A stretch of 64,000 nucleotides of DNA from Ailanthus altissimus (Eukaryota > Streptophyta > Magnoliopsida > Sapindales > Simaroubaceae): positions 16,604,501 to 16,668,500 of the forward strand of contig OX327710.1 of NCBI GenBank assembly GCA_946807835.1. The letters are read 5' to 3'. The position numbers and the translations under genes are program-made. Of this stretch, positions 46,186-59,470 are shown piece by piece (positions within the stretch are counted from its first letter, which is position 1; every line of letters begins with the position of its first letter). The notes beneath the pieces were generated by a model. It saw only the letters and a list, made by a program, of their open reading frames with translations, was not told the origin of the DNA and did no database searches.

Positions 46186-49100
46186 TCATGTTGAGATGGT
46201 GAGATCCTTAAATGCTTCTAGTTTTCCATTTGCGGCAATGACATCTGCACTAACCCCAGGATGGTTTGCACCCCCATTCTCAGGATTCATTAATATTTGA
46301 TTATACACAGTGCTGTTGATGCCACTCCGCTTGCCTTCAAAGTAATTAGAATAAGGGAAACACTCGGTGCAACGAACTTTCCATCCTGCAAGACAAAAAA
46401 TAAAAGAAAAAGTTTTAGCAATAAAGAATTTTACATGGTAGCAATACAGGATCGAAGTGACATATTGCAACATTGCAAACTAGCTGAACCGTTTTATTTA
46501 TTACTATTACAATTTCCAATAATAATTTCTAGACAAATTTGAGCTGCTTCAGTAGCTCCCACAAAGTGAGAACACAGTGGAATTAAATGGCTATGCTGAT
46601 GAACGGATGGCCAAATGCCTATGTAAACAAAAAAGGTGTTGCGCCTGTGATTGTTGATTTAGTAGCAGGCATTACATGCCACTCTCTCTAGTACTGGTTA
46701 CAGGAGAACCTGTCATGCCAACTTGGAGGTGATTCACAAGATATTTCTAGAAATCAGACTCTTGGTGCTGATGCTGATTTAATGATCATTTGAAATATAA
46801 GATATTTACAATAAGCAGAGATCAGGTAGAATAATAAATTATTAATCAAAACAAGGACATAGACCTACAGACAACATCCCAAATCAATGGAAATCAAGAT
46901 GTAATGAGAGCTGATTGTCAGTCTGCAAAAAGGGTCCAAGGACGAAAGTTAATGCCCGAGGGAAGAACAGGTGGAGACACAATTAAGGACCTTCAGGTAA
47001 TAATCAAATGTTCTTTTAACTATTTTTTCGTTTTACTAACTAAACTTTGAAATATCTCAACCTTTCTACAAATTCACTGTGTTCGAAGGCAGGGACCTCT
47101 TTAAGAACCTACAATATTGGTAGTCAAGAAAATTGTGGGATAGAATATCCCATGGGTTTGAACACCCAACCCCTGGGCTGGATCCAGGTCTTAACCACTC
47201 AAGCCAACCCTTACAGTTGATCATCATATTTTTATGATAACCATAAGGGACAAGACTAATCATGTTTGATGGAGAAAATGATTTTGGACAGCATGAAAAC
47301 TATAAACATAAACCAGAATCTCAGATCATTAGAACTCATATAATAAGATTCACAATCATCAAGAGCAAATTTTTTTCCTTAAATACTCATAAACAATGAA
47401 TAGGCACTAGCAGATCTATACTTACTCAATGCAGCATCTTGGTCAACAAGAACTGTTTCAAGGAGTTTGTGGACTGCAATGCAGTCCTTAAGCTTCCATT
47501 CACGGACGGGTCCAAGAGCTCCATTTCTAATAAAACAAAACATAGAAGGATGTAACAGTGAATCCCTGATAAAGACGTGCAAGAAAATAAAACATACGAA
47601 AGAATGAAGACCCAATGCTATATAATAAGCAATACATTGGCACCAAATTGTTGGTTGAATCTTCAATCAATTTAATAGCGTCCGATTTCTTGTTAGGTTC
47701 AAGAACATATAGCATTTCTGCACCAGCAGCTCTATGCATCAATGAATCTGCAACAAATAAAACGAAAGCCATCATGACAATGCAACACCAGATTGGTGCG
47801 TATAAATGTTTCGTGAATGTTGCACTAGGTGAATTTTTTACCTTCATGCTTATTCAGGAAAAACTTGTTTGCCTCACTCAGAGATTTCCCCTGCAATTGA
47901 CTGCAGAAAGAAGAAAATAGAAGATTACTATAAATCAATAACACAAAATGACTCAAAAACCTACAAAAGAAAAAAAAAATTCACAGGGAACCTGATTGCT
48001 GGGCGCTCCGCTTCTAAGACACTCCAAATGAGCTTCTCAGCATCGGTAACAGCGGCAGTTATTGAGTCTACTTTATGGAAAAATCTAATCTGCAAAAATG
48101 ACACTTAAATCAGGACAGGATGAATACAACAATCTTACTACTCTGATTGGTTAATGAGACTTCTCATAGATCTATCCTTATCCTTTTTTTCGTTTTTCCA
48201 TTCTTTTTTTTTTTTTTGGTAGGTTAACCAAAAGAGGTTAATTCCAAGACGATGAGTTTCAAACTTGACTTTTTGATTAAATTAATGATTAGCTTTCATT
48301 TAAGCGCTGAAAAATATATATATATTTAAACAGACAATTATTATGTAACAGTAAGTTGGTTGACTTATCGCAAACTATTTATTACATACCAATACACAAA
48401 AAAGCAGCTGGTTGTTATTCAGAATAGATACTACATACCAAGCAGCGATGTGATTCAGGGTTCTCAGCATCCAACCTTAGCAAATGCTTCACAGCCTACA
48501 GGAAAGGGAGATTACAAACAAGAGGGAATTAGTGTAACATAACAAAAACCTCAGAATGAAACGGGGTTGAGGGGACTGTGCATCTGTGAACAGGTATGAG
48601 AAAGAACTGCAATCACTTCCTAGTACTTAGCTTATTACATGTTAACTGTTCAGTCAATTTACCCACATAGAAAAATAAACACGATGGGAGAGCAAAAAGA
48701 GCATCCAAGTTCCGTAAGGCAGAACATGAAGTTGCCTTCTTTCTGATACTTGATAAGCAATACCTGAAAGGCAAGCAGAATCTTTTGCTTTCTCATATAT
48801 ACTTCAAAAGAAAGCAAGTGTGTCTCCAGAGAATTAGGCGAGTTCTTCTGAAGCAATTTCAAGTACTTTGTAGCTTCAGATAATGGATCTTCAACCTAAA
48901 TAAATATGCATCCACAACAGGAAACTGTTATATATCTGAAATAAAGGATAAACTTTAAGGAGGGGTCTTAAGAATTCTTTTTGGATGGTCAAAAATGAAA
49001 ATCTCAGACAAAACAAACAAGAAAGTCGCAATAACCTGCAATAACTTTTCCCCATGTGGATCTGGGTCAACAGGTTTGACATGTCGTTTGCCAGACTTAG

Positions 49101-52100
49101 AGATACCACTAGCACTTGACTCTTCATTTTTCCCCTCGGCCTCCTGAAAAGTGCTAAGTATTAGAAGTCACTTTTGAGCATTGAAGTAGCCGGAAACAAA
49201 GGGTTCTAGGAAGATATGGAAAGAAATTACTAACTTTTTTGGCTCGGGCTTCTGCCTTTCTTTGTTTTTGCTTCATTTTCTTTTTCTGAGAAGGAGGCAA
49301 GTTTGCCTTATCATCATCTTCTTCAGTGGTTAACTTTGCAGGAGTATCATACAATTTTATGTAGCACCTGCAGCTCAAAATTCAACCAACATAAATAAGA
49401 AGACAGGAATCAGATAATTTCAGACGGAGCATAGCCACATAAGGGTGATTTCTTTTGAGAGGAACCACCAAAAGATACTGTTGGGGACAAAAAACATCAT
49501 ATAATATTTTAACATTATGCAAAAGACAAACGAATGAAGTTCCACAACTTGAAGAAAATAGATTTTTTTTCTCTATCATTACATTATCAACACATAATTC
49601 AAGAAGTCTAAATCATCAAGAAATCTTGCTTACAGTCCTAACACTTCACCTGATAGCTCCAGCTGCTGCTTTGTGAAAATATGCATGTGAATGTAATCGG
49701 TCTTGAAATTTGAGCATCTCCACGTAGGCACGCAGTGTCATTTTCCTTAAGCAATAAGAATGGAAGTCAAATTGATCTTCAGTAATATCAGCATAGTGCT
49801 TCTCCACAGCTAAAAATTTCTTAAGAGCATGTCCAAGATCACCTTGGCGGAAGTAGCTTTCACCAGAAGCAAGCTCATACCTTGCAGGAAATAAATATTT
49901 CAACAAAATTAGTAAAATTAACCAGATTTACTTTATCCAATAAACAGTGGCAGGCAGTAACTAGAGACAGACCACATGCACTGCATGTCATGAAGGTTGT
50001 TGTGTTGATCTCCATCTTTCGTGAACAATACAGCAGTTTTTTCTGCCAAAGCCACCTACAGAAGAGGAATTATGTTTAAGCGCAATCAACAAGCCACTAA
50101 GGAGAATGCACCAAAAACCAGCATATAAAAATTTGCATTAAACTAAAAGAAGATGAAAATGCAGCTTCCAAACCTGATCAGCCTGTAGCATACGCTTCAC
50201 ACATTCACTGTTTATGTATCTATCAGCAAGATCCATACACCTAGCTTCATCAGCTAATGCAGCAGCCGATGAAAAATCACCTGCATGCTTCAGTATGCGG
50301 CTCTGTAACAAAGCAAGCCAATTAGAGCATTCCAACAATTTTTCCTACATGAATAAAAAATTAAAGCCAAGGGAAAGGGGGAACTTCTACTATGTTTCAT
50401 AAAATCCATACTCTTTCAACTGTGCTACAGATGGTGTTCACCAAACAAAGACCAATGGTATATTGATCATGCATAAGGGTTTAACGCCATATTGGAGATA
50501 AATTTTTACTTGCATTGTCTTAAGCCATTTCACATTTACACAACCACATTTTGAAAACACAAACAAAGAGCAGCATCATATTTAACGTTATCAAGTCTCT
50601 TCCAATTAAAGCAATGACCGAGATGAACTTTCTATTAAATCATGCAAAGCAAAAAAACTATTCACAAGAGCAACTTAACTAAAGAGTAAGAATTCCATCA
50701 AAGGAAACATGAAAGACAGATGCCATGGCTAGCACTAAATAGATATCAAAATCAGCCCAACCAATGCACTTGAGAAATTTAGAGGAATATTATGCAAACA
50801 GACCTTGACTGAGTACAGATCAATCACAGTTGGAGTGTGCTCTATTGCCTTGTCTATTTTAGAGAGAGCAACATCATATTGACCCCGTCTATCATAATGC
50901 TGAATCATCATAAAATATCAAAGTGAAGTCAAAGAAAAAATCAACAAGATGGAGATGAAAACAAACAATTCAACTGAAGATGAACCTGAGCCAAGAAAAA
51001 CAAAGTCCACATAAGTGTTGAAGGGGGCTCCGTTTCTTCCCTGCACTCGATATGAAAATGTTAACGAGAGGAAATTATACAACCAAAAATGTGATACAAC
51101 TTAATGAGTTTTCCCTTCCATGTCATAAATTATGCACTTCTACTATAAATTTATTCCGACACTTACGACAATATCACATAAGGACCCCATCATATATTAC
51201 CTCCCAGGATATCTTCTGGTCATCCTAATTGAATGTTCCAATTCCATAATAAGTTGCTCCAAAATGTCTGCCTGATAACAGTCCCCAAATTAAGGAACAT
51301 AAATCCTCATCAAATAACTTTTCCAACCAAGCCACAGTTTTACACTCCATTGAAGATTCTGAAGAACAGTTAAATTCAAAACCAGGAAAAAGAAAAGATA
51401 TCGAACTAACCTTTCCAGGTTGATCATACAAAGGAGAAAGATCAGAGAACAATGAAGGAACTCCCTAAATGCACAAGATGATTTATCATTAGTTTATACT
51501 GGAAACTAAGAACACCAGGCAAAACAGCAAGAAAATAATGATGAATACCTTGGTCAGGAGGGGCCTAATATAATTCAATGCAGCTTCACGAAACTTGTCA
51601 CCTTGTAGAAAATCAAGTGGTATCCTCTAAAATGCAAAAGCAAATAGAAACTATGATTTAGAACATGAAAGTCCATCTAATATCTTAAAGAAACTAAGCT
51701 AATAATGATAATGTTGATGACGAAAATAATGGGAAACAGTGCAGATGATTAGACTGAACATAAAATGTCAACGATGCTGAAAACAGTGAGACTGATGAAA
51801 CAAGATAACTGCAACATGAAATTTGAAACGCAGACAGTCTGCTACCAATCTAACAGTTTGACTAACTAATGTTTTATCTGCTGACAATAAATGCCACGTA
51901 AGAACATCATCGTGGACTCAAATCTTTTAGTCTTTTCAGTGAAGACTGTATACAGTCACTTTACTAACTTCAACAAAAACAAACTTCCTTCAATTGCAAC
52001 TCACTGGCTTCCACAGTATGTGTCAACTACATCATCTCACTCTCCCTTAATTCCTAATCTGAGCCATTAGATGACCTCGTGAACCGTAATTAGCTTCTTT

Positions 52101-55100
52101 TCCCCTTACCAGGCAGTAAATCCCTTTAATTGAATGTTCCTAGTCTGTAGCATAAGTAAAAACATCTCTACCTTTAATCCCCTTGGACGAAAAGCAAATT
52201 TGCTAAAATGAACAGCATAATCATAGAAATTTCTATTAAGAGTAAGCGAAGGAATATAATCATTTGCAAAATGCAGTGTCTTGCAGTAGGACAGCAGCTC
52301 AGAATCATGTTTTCAGGTCAATCCAAGGCTTTTACAGTATACTTCCTATCAAAAAAGACTTTTACAGTATCCTGGAAAAAAATAAAACCTAGTATTGTAA
52401 AGAAGGTGGAAGAAGCATCAATTGCCTAAGAAAATTAAACAAAGGGGAAGTGTCACCTTTACAGCAGATGACCAAGCGTATTGCTGACCAAGGGATTTGT
52501 ACAATACATCTAACTTGTCAATTTCATCAGATGAATAGTTACCACCGTCCTTATACAACCCGACACATTTTTGCAGGCCGTCGTAATACCTGAAAGAAAA
52601 TAATATTTGCTTCAATAAAACATGGGTAGAGTAGAGAGATAACTGCCAACAAACAAGCACATAACAAAAGCCTTTAGTCATCTAATTGATCTAAGATCAG
52701 GGAATTTAGCAAGCATAACTATCTTATAAATACAATCTCTTGTATGGAGAGTTTCTGTATAGTAAGTGATAGAATGAGAATTCATTAGTTAGTTTTGATA
52801 CTTCAGTCAGTAACTTACCAACTCTCCAAATGGATGTTTCTTTAAGTTAAACATGGAAAACCAAAAGCATAAATCATACCTGTAATTGTCAGGATTCATG
52901 GTAAGTAACACCCTATAGAATTTAGCAGCTTCGTCTGAGCGACCAAGCTTCACTAAAAGAGAAACTTCTTGCTCTTTATAAGTCAATTTGTCAACCTAGC
53001 ATGATATAAACCACAAATTGTCAGCATCTGAACATTCACATGTTCTGAACTCAAAGGTTCAACCATACAACCATCAAAGTAATATAAATAACCAAAAAAA
53101 ATTACAATTTTTATCTCTTTCTTGTGCAACTCCTCAAGTGCTCTCTCAATAAAGCCACATTCCTCTAACAAAGAAATCTGGACAACATTATCATACACAT
53201 ATTAGCATCAAAAAGTTTAAAGGCACCAGAGATTTAAATTTATATAGGATCAACTATAAAGATGTCAGAAGTGCATTACTTTTTCTTTCTAGGCATACAT
53301 CAATAACCAAAAAGATCCACAAAAAGGCCAGCATCATGCATCCAAAAATGAAAATATTTGAATGACCAAAAGCCATATGCATATGACATGAATACTGATA
53401 CCTTATACAAAAGCATTTCACCATGCTCACATCGTTCATTGTCCGGAGGATAATCATCTTCAAGCGTCCCTTCATATGCTTCTAGAATTTCAACTGCTTT
53501 TGAACCACTTAGTAACAAAGGAAAGTTGTTTAGCATAAATAATTACTTGAGAGCATAAAATTAGAGGCAATTTGATTACACAGACGTGCTTAATAAAAAT
53601 CACAGGTAACTGCAGCACAGTACTCAGTTCCTAATTTATTTAAACATGTACAGTACATCAATCTCAGGCAACTATTCACTAACAGTGCTAAAATGTAATT
53701 TTTAAAAAATAAATATGTATAACTACCATCTACAAAGAGGGAAACTATAGAAACAAATTTGAGAATACACAATATAATGAGAGATTCACAAGACAATTTT
53801 GCATGAATGATCAGTATGGATGCAATTTTATAAAGACGAGCATCCACTAGTTGGCACCAATGAGGGCAACTCTTTGATATATTTGACTAGAATTTATTAC
53901 TATGAAATTGTTAAAAAAAAATTCGCACATAATAAATATCCAATACTTTACAAAATATCATTGATTTTTCCCCACATTTTGATTCTTGGAAAAATGTTCA
54001 AAACATTCAAAGAACTTCAATCCCTTCAAGTTATATAGTCAATAACATTACATATTATTAAAATGTCGATATCTCTACAGGAACATAATTTGAATTCTTA
54101 ATATTGATTTCTGTGAAGGGTCTGAAATCACAGCATATCATATATCAACAAAGCTAATGGTTTTCCATCCACATGAGAACCTTCACCACCAACTTGCTGT
54201 GATATGCTGAGACAACAGAGAATTAATAATAAAGAATAGCTAAGCATAAAATGTTCATAACCAAGGATCAGAACAGACTTTGAGTTTAAATGATGGGCAA
54301 CTGCAAACCCAATCCAGTTCATGCGATGATTTGGTTTAAGAGTCAGAAGTTGTTGCCTAGTCTCAACAAATCCTGTCAAATCCCGCATTTGTGCCTGCAT
54401 AATCAAGTTAAACACCACCATCAGCCTAATGACTGAGACGCGCACAGTTTTTACCATTAATATTCAGATAAAATATTTTCCTTGAATTTCCTTTACCTGG
54501 TAGACTCTTAAGTCTCAACCGCAATTTGTAAACAAAGTTTCTGCCATCTTTTAGCCTTTTGTGTTCCATTATGCCTTGTGACTATTAGCCTCAAAGTTCA
54601 TATAGCTCTGGGTTTTAGGCTTGTTATATATAGAAATCGAGGAAGTTTATCATATTAAAATGTAGTTATCAAGCCAAATGTTCGTCATCTAATGAATCTT
54701 TAAGACCCAAGTTACCCAATCTATCAATAACCTTTTTTATAAACTATCTAAGGGAATAAAAAGGAATCATTCAAATGGCATCACTCATAAACTCTAGAAT
54801 TTTGCATATAAATCAACCTAATTTTTATAAGGAATATTTCATAAAGACTTATGGCAAATTTAGTTTCAAATTGTGACCTTAAAAAGCTACAAGCGCGCCA
54901 ACAGATGATGCCATAGAACCAAATCAATATTTCCACATTGACACCACTAGGCAAAAATCAAACCATGTTATCACAGAATCAAATCACGATTGCTGTTGTT
55001 GTCAACATATTATAACAGAGACATCCAAGCTAAACATGTCTCAGGAAACAAGGCCTGTGTACCCTTCTATTGCACGCTAACAGAGAAGTCATCCTTGAGG

Positions 55101-56993
55101 CTGTTTAATGCAGAATATTAATTGTACCTGCAAGAGAGACAGGTCCCGCAGTATTTCAATGTTGTCTGGATCTATCCTCAGTGCATTGCGGTAGCATTTG
55201 ATTGCTTCTCTATATTCTCTGTCAGACCGATACAATAGACCATATACATGCCAGCAAACATGACTTTTGATGTCATTCTGCATTGTGACATGAATCTAGG
55301 GTTAATACATTCAAAGGCAATGGTTTTGAAAAGGCACCAGTGGTCAGTGTAAAAATAGTCAAGAGAGAAAAAAAACAACCTTCACTCCAAGTCGGACAAG
55401 CTCATATGCTTCAGATTTACGGTCCATGCAATTTAATGTCAACCCCTTCATTGCTAGGGTTTCTGATAAACAGGAAAATTTCCATAAAATTTCACCAATT
55501 ATAGGCCGTGTCCCACAAGAAATAAAAATAGTTCCAAACAGAAATATGTAAATCTATTGTCCCACCACATAAATACTCAATGGAAGATAACTTAGAGAAA
55601 GCGTGTAAATTTTGTATGAGAAGAAACAGTACAAACTAGAGGAATAAGTCGAACAGTAGAAACTATTCTTTATATCAGCAATAATCATTTGTTCAAACTA
55701 AAGAAATATTGAATAATATACATATAAGGAGGAAATACCTCCATGATCCGGAAACTTCTTCAGTATGGCATCAGCTGCTTTTAATCCCTTCTTATATTGT
55801 TTTGTTTCGTACGATTTCTGGATACAGAGAATATGAATCAATTGATCAAAATCAAGATGAAACTGCTAGAAAGGTAATGAACTGTCACAACTCAAAAAAT
55901 ACTGCCAAAATTTTAACAAAGATAACCTGTATTTCATTAGATAACTTAAATAACCATTAATAATAAGTAAACCTAAAGAGAAATCATATAAAATTATAAT
56001 GGCCATAATTAGAAAAAGAGAACTGAATTAGGGACAACAAAGAAACATTCAAAATATCACTTTTGATCCAATCAATACGGTTGCAACTTTGATTCATGAA
56101 ACTGGGTTCAAGTTATGTGTGTAAAATATGTGAATAAAATTCAAAAGAGATATAGTCTGTATGTTAATCAAATTCATCAATGAGTTTAAGGCTTATTAAT
56201 TGTGATTCTCAAATGCATAGTAGAAAGGTGCAATTGCGTTATATTCATATACAAGGTGTGATTCTCAAAATTCAAAATGAGAGGACGGTGCCATTTCTTT
56301 TTTAATATATTTATCTTCTCTTTTTCTCATCTCCAAACCCAAATGCACCGTAAATAATTCAAATCCTAGTGAAGTCATAGCATTCTTTCTTAATAATCAA
56401 AACAATTTTCTGAAACATGTCCTAAATCAGTACTTGATCAAATATTCATCAAATATACACATCCAAATATGCCTGCAAAATCCAAAGCAAGCAATCCAAA
56501 ACACTATCTTTAATTCAAAATCTTTTCAATAGAGAAAGGATTACCAATGAAGCCCTAGCAAACTAAAAAGCAACTCTACAACCCAACATCACCCATAACC
56601 AATCACTCAACACTGAAAAATCAAATTTTTCTCACTTAAATCACCAAATTTAACTCAACCCAGCTGGCTTCAATACTTATCAAGTCAAAAATACTCGATT
56701 AACCAAAATCAACCAAAACAAAAACAAACCCATCAATCCATTCGGTCGCAAAACCCCAAAACAACAAACAAGCAAGTAAGAATACAAACACTCCCCGATT
56801 CTCCAACTACCCATTAAAGTAAAACGAATTAGGGTTTTATTGACACAGAAATCGACAACCGATTTTCAAAAAGAGAGAAAAGAAAAGATTAATCGTGTAA
56901 AAAAATATACGGCGCAAGAGAGAGCGAGGGCTGAGAACTTACGACGATGAGTTTGAAGAGATTGGCCTCTTTGGAAGGCAGAGAGGCGCCCAT
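46186..56993 (-). CDS. NAA15: NAA15, auxiliary subunit of N-terminal acetyltransferase A (NatA)
   Basis: Twenty-six exons on the minus strand join without a frame break to 900 residues. Exons, 5' to 3': 56943-56993, 55739-55817, 55380-55462, 55128-55277, 54279-54394, 53402-53507, 53106-53177, 52880-52995, 52457-52589, 51549-51626, 51411-51464, 51201-51271, 50986-51040, 50804-50899, 50174-50302, 49973-50055, 49650-49880, 49235-49367, 49036-49143, 48764-48895, 48439-48495, 47992-48089, 47842-47900, 47636-47747, 47426-47526, 46186-46385. It starts [20 protein letters not shown] helices run from there (for example [18 protein letters not shown]), then the NARP1 region. A basic stretch [19 protein letters not shown] lies at about 594-612, and the protein ends [16 protein letters not shown]15 anchors NAA10 to the ribosome for co-translational acetylation of N-terminal Ser/Ala/Thr/Gly. 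Length and motif order match plant NAA15, so it is probably functional. Exon edges were placed by hand from GT-AG signals and reading phase. Confidence 0.95.
47075..47215 (-). mobile_element. tRNA-derived SINE in the last intron of NAA15
   Basis: On the minus strand a pol III A box TGGCTTGAGTGG (47195-47206) and a B box GGTGTTCAAACCC (47154-47166) lie about 30 bp apart, as in a tRNA gene. GGGATATTCTATCCC-like text and an unrelated tail follow. There is no cloverleaf or anticodon stem that would make it a real tRNA. It lies in intron 25 (46386-47425) in the same direction as the gene. Confidence 0.65.
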
Positions 56994-57890
56994 TGTGCTG
57001 TTAATGGAGCTTCGAAAGAGATGGTAAATTCAGAGGAGAGAGCGGTGATGGTGGTGGCGTTTATCTACTGCAACCCTACTGTGATCAATCAGCATATAAT
57101 AAGAGAGAAGAAAAAAATTTAAAGGAGAATAATGTATTAAACTGTACTTTTGAGGCTTAAGCTAAAGTGAGGCGAGGCCTTTCTAGTTTTGTAATTATTT
57201 GCTTTTCAGGGGGGCCTATTTAGGTATTTCACTTTTTCTTCTTTTTTTTACTAATATATATTGACTTGAATTGTTTTAATTTATATTTTAAAAACTTTTT
57301 TTCCGAAATGGAAGATGAAATACGTAATATTATTTAATAAATTACAACGTCTCTTTTTTTTTGGGCCATCAATGGTGAACTTTAAGTAACTTATAATTTT
57401 TAAATTTTTTTAATTACACAAACTATAACTCAAACTTGTTACTTCCCTTTTTTTTAAAAGACATATTATATATAATAAATAATACTATATATTTTAAGTT
57501 GTATCTTAAATTACATTCAAATAATGATATATCAAATAATTATTAGATGGTAAAATTATATAATAAATTATTTTAAAATTTATAAATTTACTAATCAAAT
57601 AAATTGATGCCTATAAGTAAACTATATTTAATTGGTGAGTATTGTTTAACTGAATTAGTAAAATTTCTTAATCTTATATAAGATTCTATTTTTAGGGAGG
57701 GGGGGGCCGGGGGGAAATGTGATATAAGAGTTGTAGGGTTAATAACTTATCCCACGTACATCTAAGTTAAAAAGAAAAATAGTACTTTTGACTGATATAT
57801 ATATATATATATATATAATATTTAAAAGGTTCACTTTTTATAAAAAAAAAAAAAAAAGATAAAAATTAAATAATAAGCTTCTCCCGTATG
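56994..57890. other. NAA15 upstream region
   Basis: The first 60-100 bases are the likely 5' untranslated leader (minus strand), GC-richer than its surroundings. Beyond about 57120 the DNA is AT-rich with T runs, a G-rich strand at 57695-57714 and an (AT)n run near 57798-57817. No TATA box can be assigned with confidence. Confidence 0.4.
57695..57714 (+). repeat. G-rich tract with quadruplex potential
   Basis: Twenty bases hold eighteen G in three blocks (GGG, GGGGGGGG, GGGGGG), split by one A and one CC. This is isolated in AT-rich DNA about 700 bp upstream of the NAA15 start. Confidence 0.8.
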
Positions 57891-57924
57891 AAAGAGCTTA
57901 CTTTAAGGTTGTAAGGGGCAAGGT

Positions 57925-58070
57925 GACAAATTGCTTAAGGTGCTAGTCAAATTGGTTAGCTTCTTTTTTATTGTTTATTCGAGTTCAAGGTTCGATCTCA
58001 TTTATGATAGGATAGAGAAAAGTGTGTATTATTAAGAGGGTATGTGTGTTATAACACTAAAAAAAAGGTG
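57925..58070 (+). mobile_element. SINE-like sequence
   Basis: An A-box-like TAGTCAAATTGGTTAG (57943-57958) and a B-box-like AAGGTTCGATCTC (57988-58000) are spaced as in tRNA-derived SINEs. A tail with GAGGGTATGTGTG and an A run (about 58060) follow. It is not the same family as the NAA15 intron copy. The ends are approximate. Confidence 0.5.
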
Positions 58071-58479
58071 GCAAATTGCTAATAAAGAAAATGTTATGGT
58101 ATATTATAATAAATAATTTATTGAACTTTTTCAAGTAAGTCTTTGTTTCTGCACAAGCTCCATAAATATACAAAAATAGTTGAGATAATTTTTAATTCAA
58201 GTGGTTGTAATATTAAAAAAATACGAGCAATATTTTTCTAAAGATGATTAGAGAGTGATCTTTAATATCTCAATTCTGCAACAGTTTAGACACCATCATA
58301 ACAAATGATGTGGTATTATGATCACCTTGGGCGCTACTATGTTAAAAACGATTATTGAGTTACTTTTAATCATCAGATAGTTGCAAAATTGTTTTGAGGA
58401 GTTTAAAAATTACAAAGTTATAAAAATTGTTTATCTAGTATATGTCTCATAATTAGATTACATCTTTTACTAATCTTAA

Positions 58480-59470
58480 AAGACACCATGTTCTAATTGT
58501 TGAGACTTGTCCAAGATATGGTAGAAGTGCATAAAATACTATACATATTTTGTGGCTTTGTTCTTCCTTAGTATAAGTTAGGGAGATGTGTGAATTTATG
58601 GATATAAGATTTTGCTCTCAACTTTCTATGGGATGCAAAATTTTTATTTTTGCCACGCATAGGCTTTATGAAGATAATTTAGAATTGTTATGCATCATCA
58701 TTTGACATATTTGGTTTGTTCTGAATAAAATTGTTAATGAAGGGGTTGGTTGGGCTACTGGGCAAATGGTTTATAAATAGACAAAGGGGAGTTCTAAGTT
58801 TGAATTTTGATGCTAGTCTTGACAATACTACGAGTATGATAGGCATTGACTTTGTGCTTCAAGATCATTTAGGGCAGGTTTTATGCTAAGGTTACGAGAT
58901 GATAGGGGATCTTTTTTAGTTCTTACGGCTAAAGCTATATCTATTATTAAAGGGCTCTAAGCTATAAATCAATTTAATTAATTATTTAAATAATTAATTA
59001 ATAATTAACATGTAAATATTTTGTGTATGTTTATTTTAAAATTTTATGTAAAGTGATTATTTTATTTTTTTAATATTAAAATTAACGAAATTTTATTAAT
59101 GAATTAAAATAAAATTAAAAATTAAATCAAATTTATAAAATAAAAATATTCTTTATCTCTCAAGTTCTGAGATGACAAAGGGTATTTTTTTTTAATTTCA
59201 TAAGTCAGTTTAGTTTGCCTTCTATTGAAATTGATACAAATATGGTTGTTAATGATTTACTCTCTAGAACTGTTGCCCATTAAAACATTGGTTTAATTCT
59301 CCAGAAAATCTTGAAATGTCTGCAATCATCAATCATCTTCTTCTGTCAAAATTTTATATGTACCACGCAACGCGAATAAATTTGCTCATGAGCTTATCAA
59401 ATTAGTTTTGTAACGAAGGATCTTTCTCCTATCTGGAAACAGTCAAACATTAAAATGATATACAAGTAAT
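58480..59470 (+). mobile_element. LINE remnant (zf-RVT and RNase H), interrupted
   Basis: Across several frames: CPRYGRS near 58510, DFALNFLWDAKFLFL near 58600, then NFDASLDNTTSMIGIDFVL and QDHLGQVLC at about 58800-58890, the start of the LINE-associated RNase H. After an AT-rich block (about 58970-59215) it resumes as IEIDTNMVVNDLLSR, ending at about 59440 with NKFAHELIKLV, the RNase H C-terminus. It is heavily decayed; the AT block looks like an insertion. Confidence 0.65.

Noticed and set aside
47066..47263. Possible tRNA gene or small ORF in the NAA15 intron
   Set aside because: A and B boxes are present, but acceptor and anticodon stems cannot be formed. The ORF is the SINE read through, so it was called a SINE.
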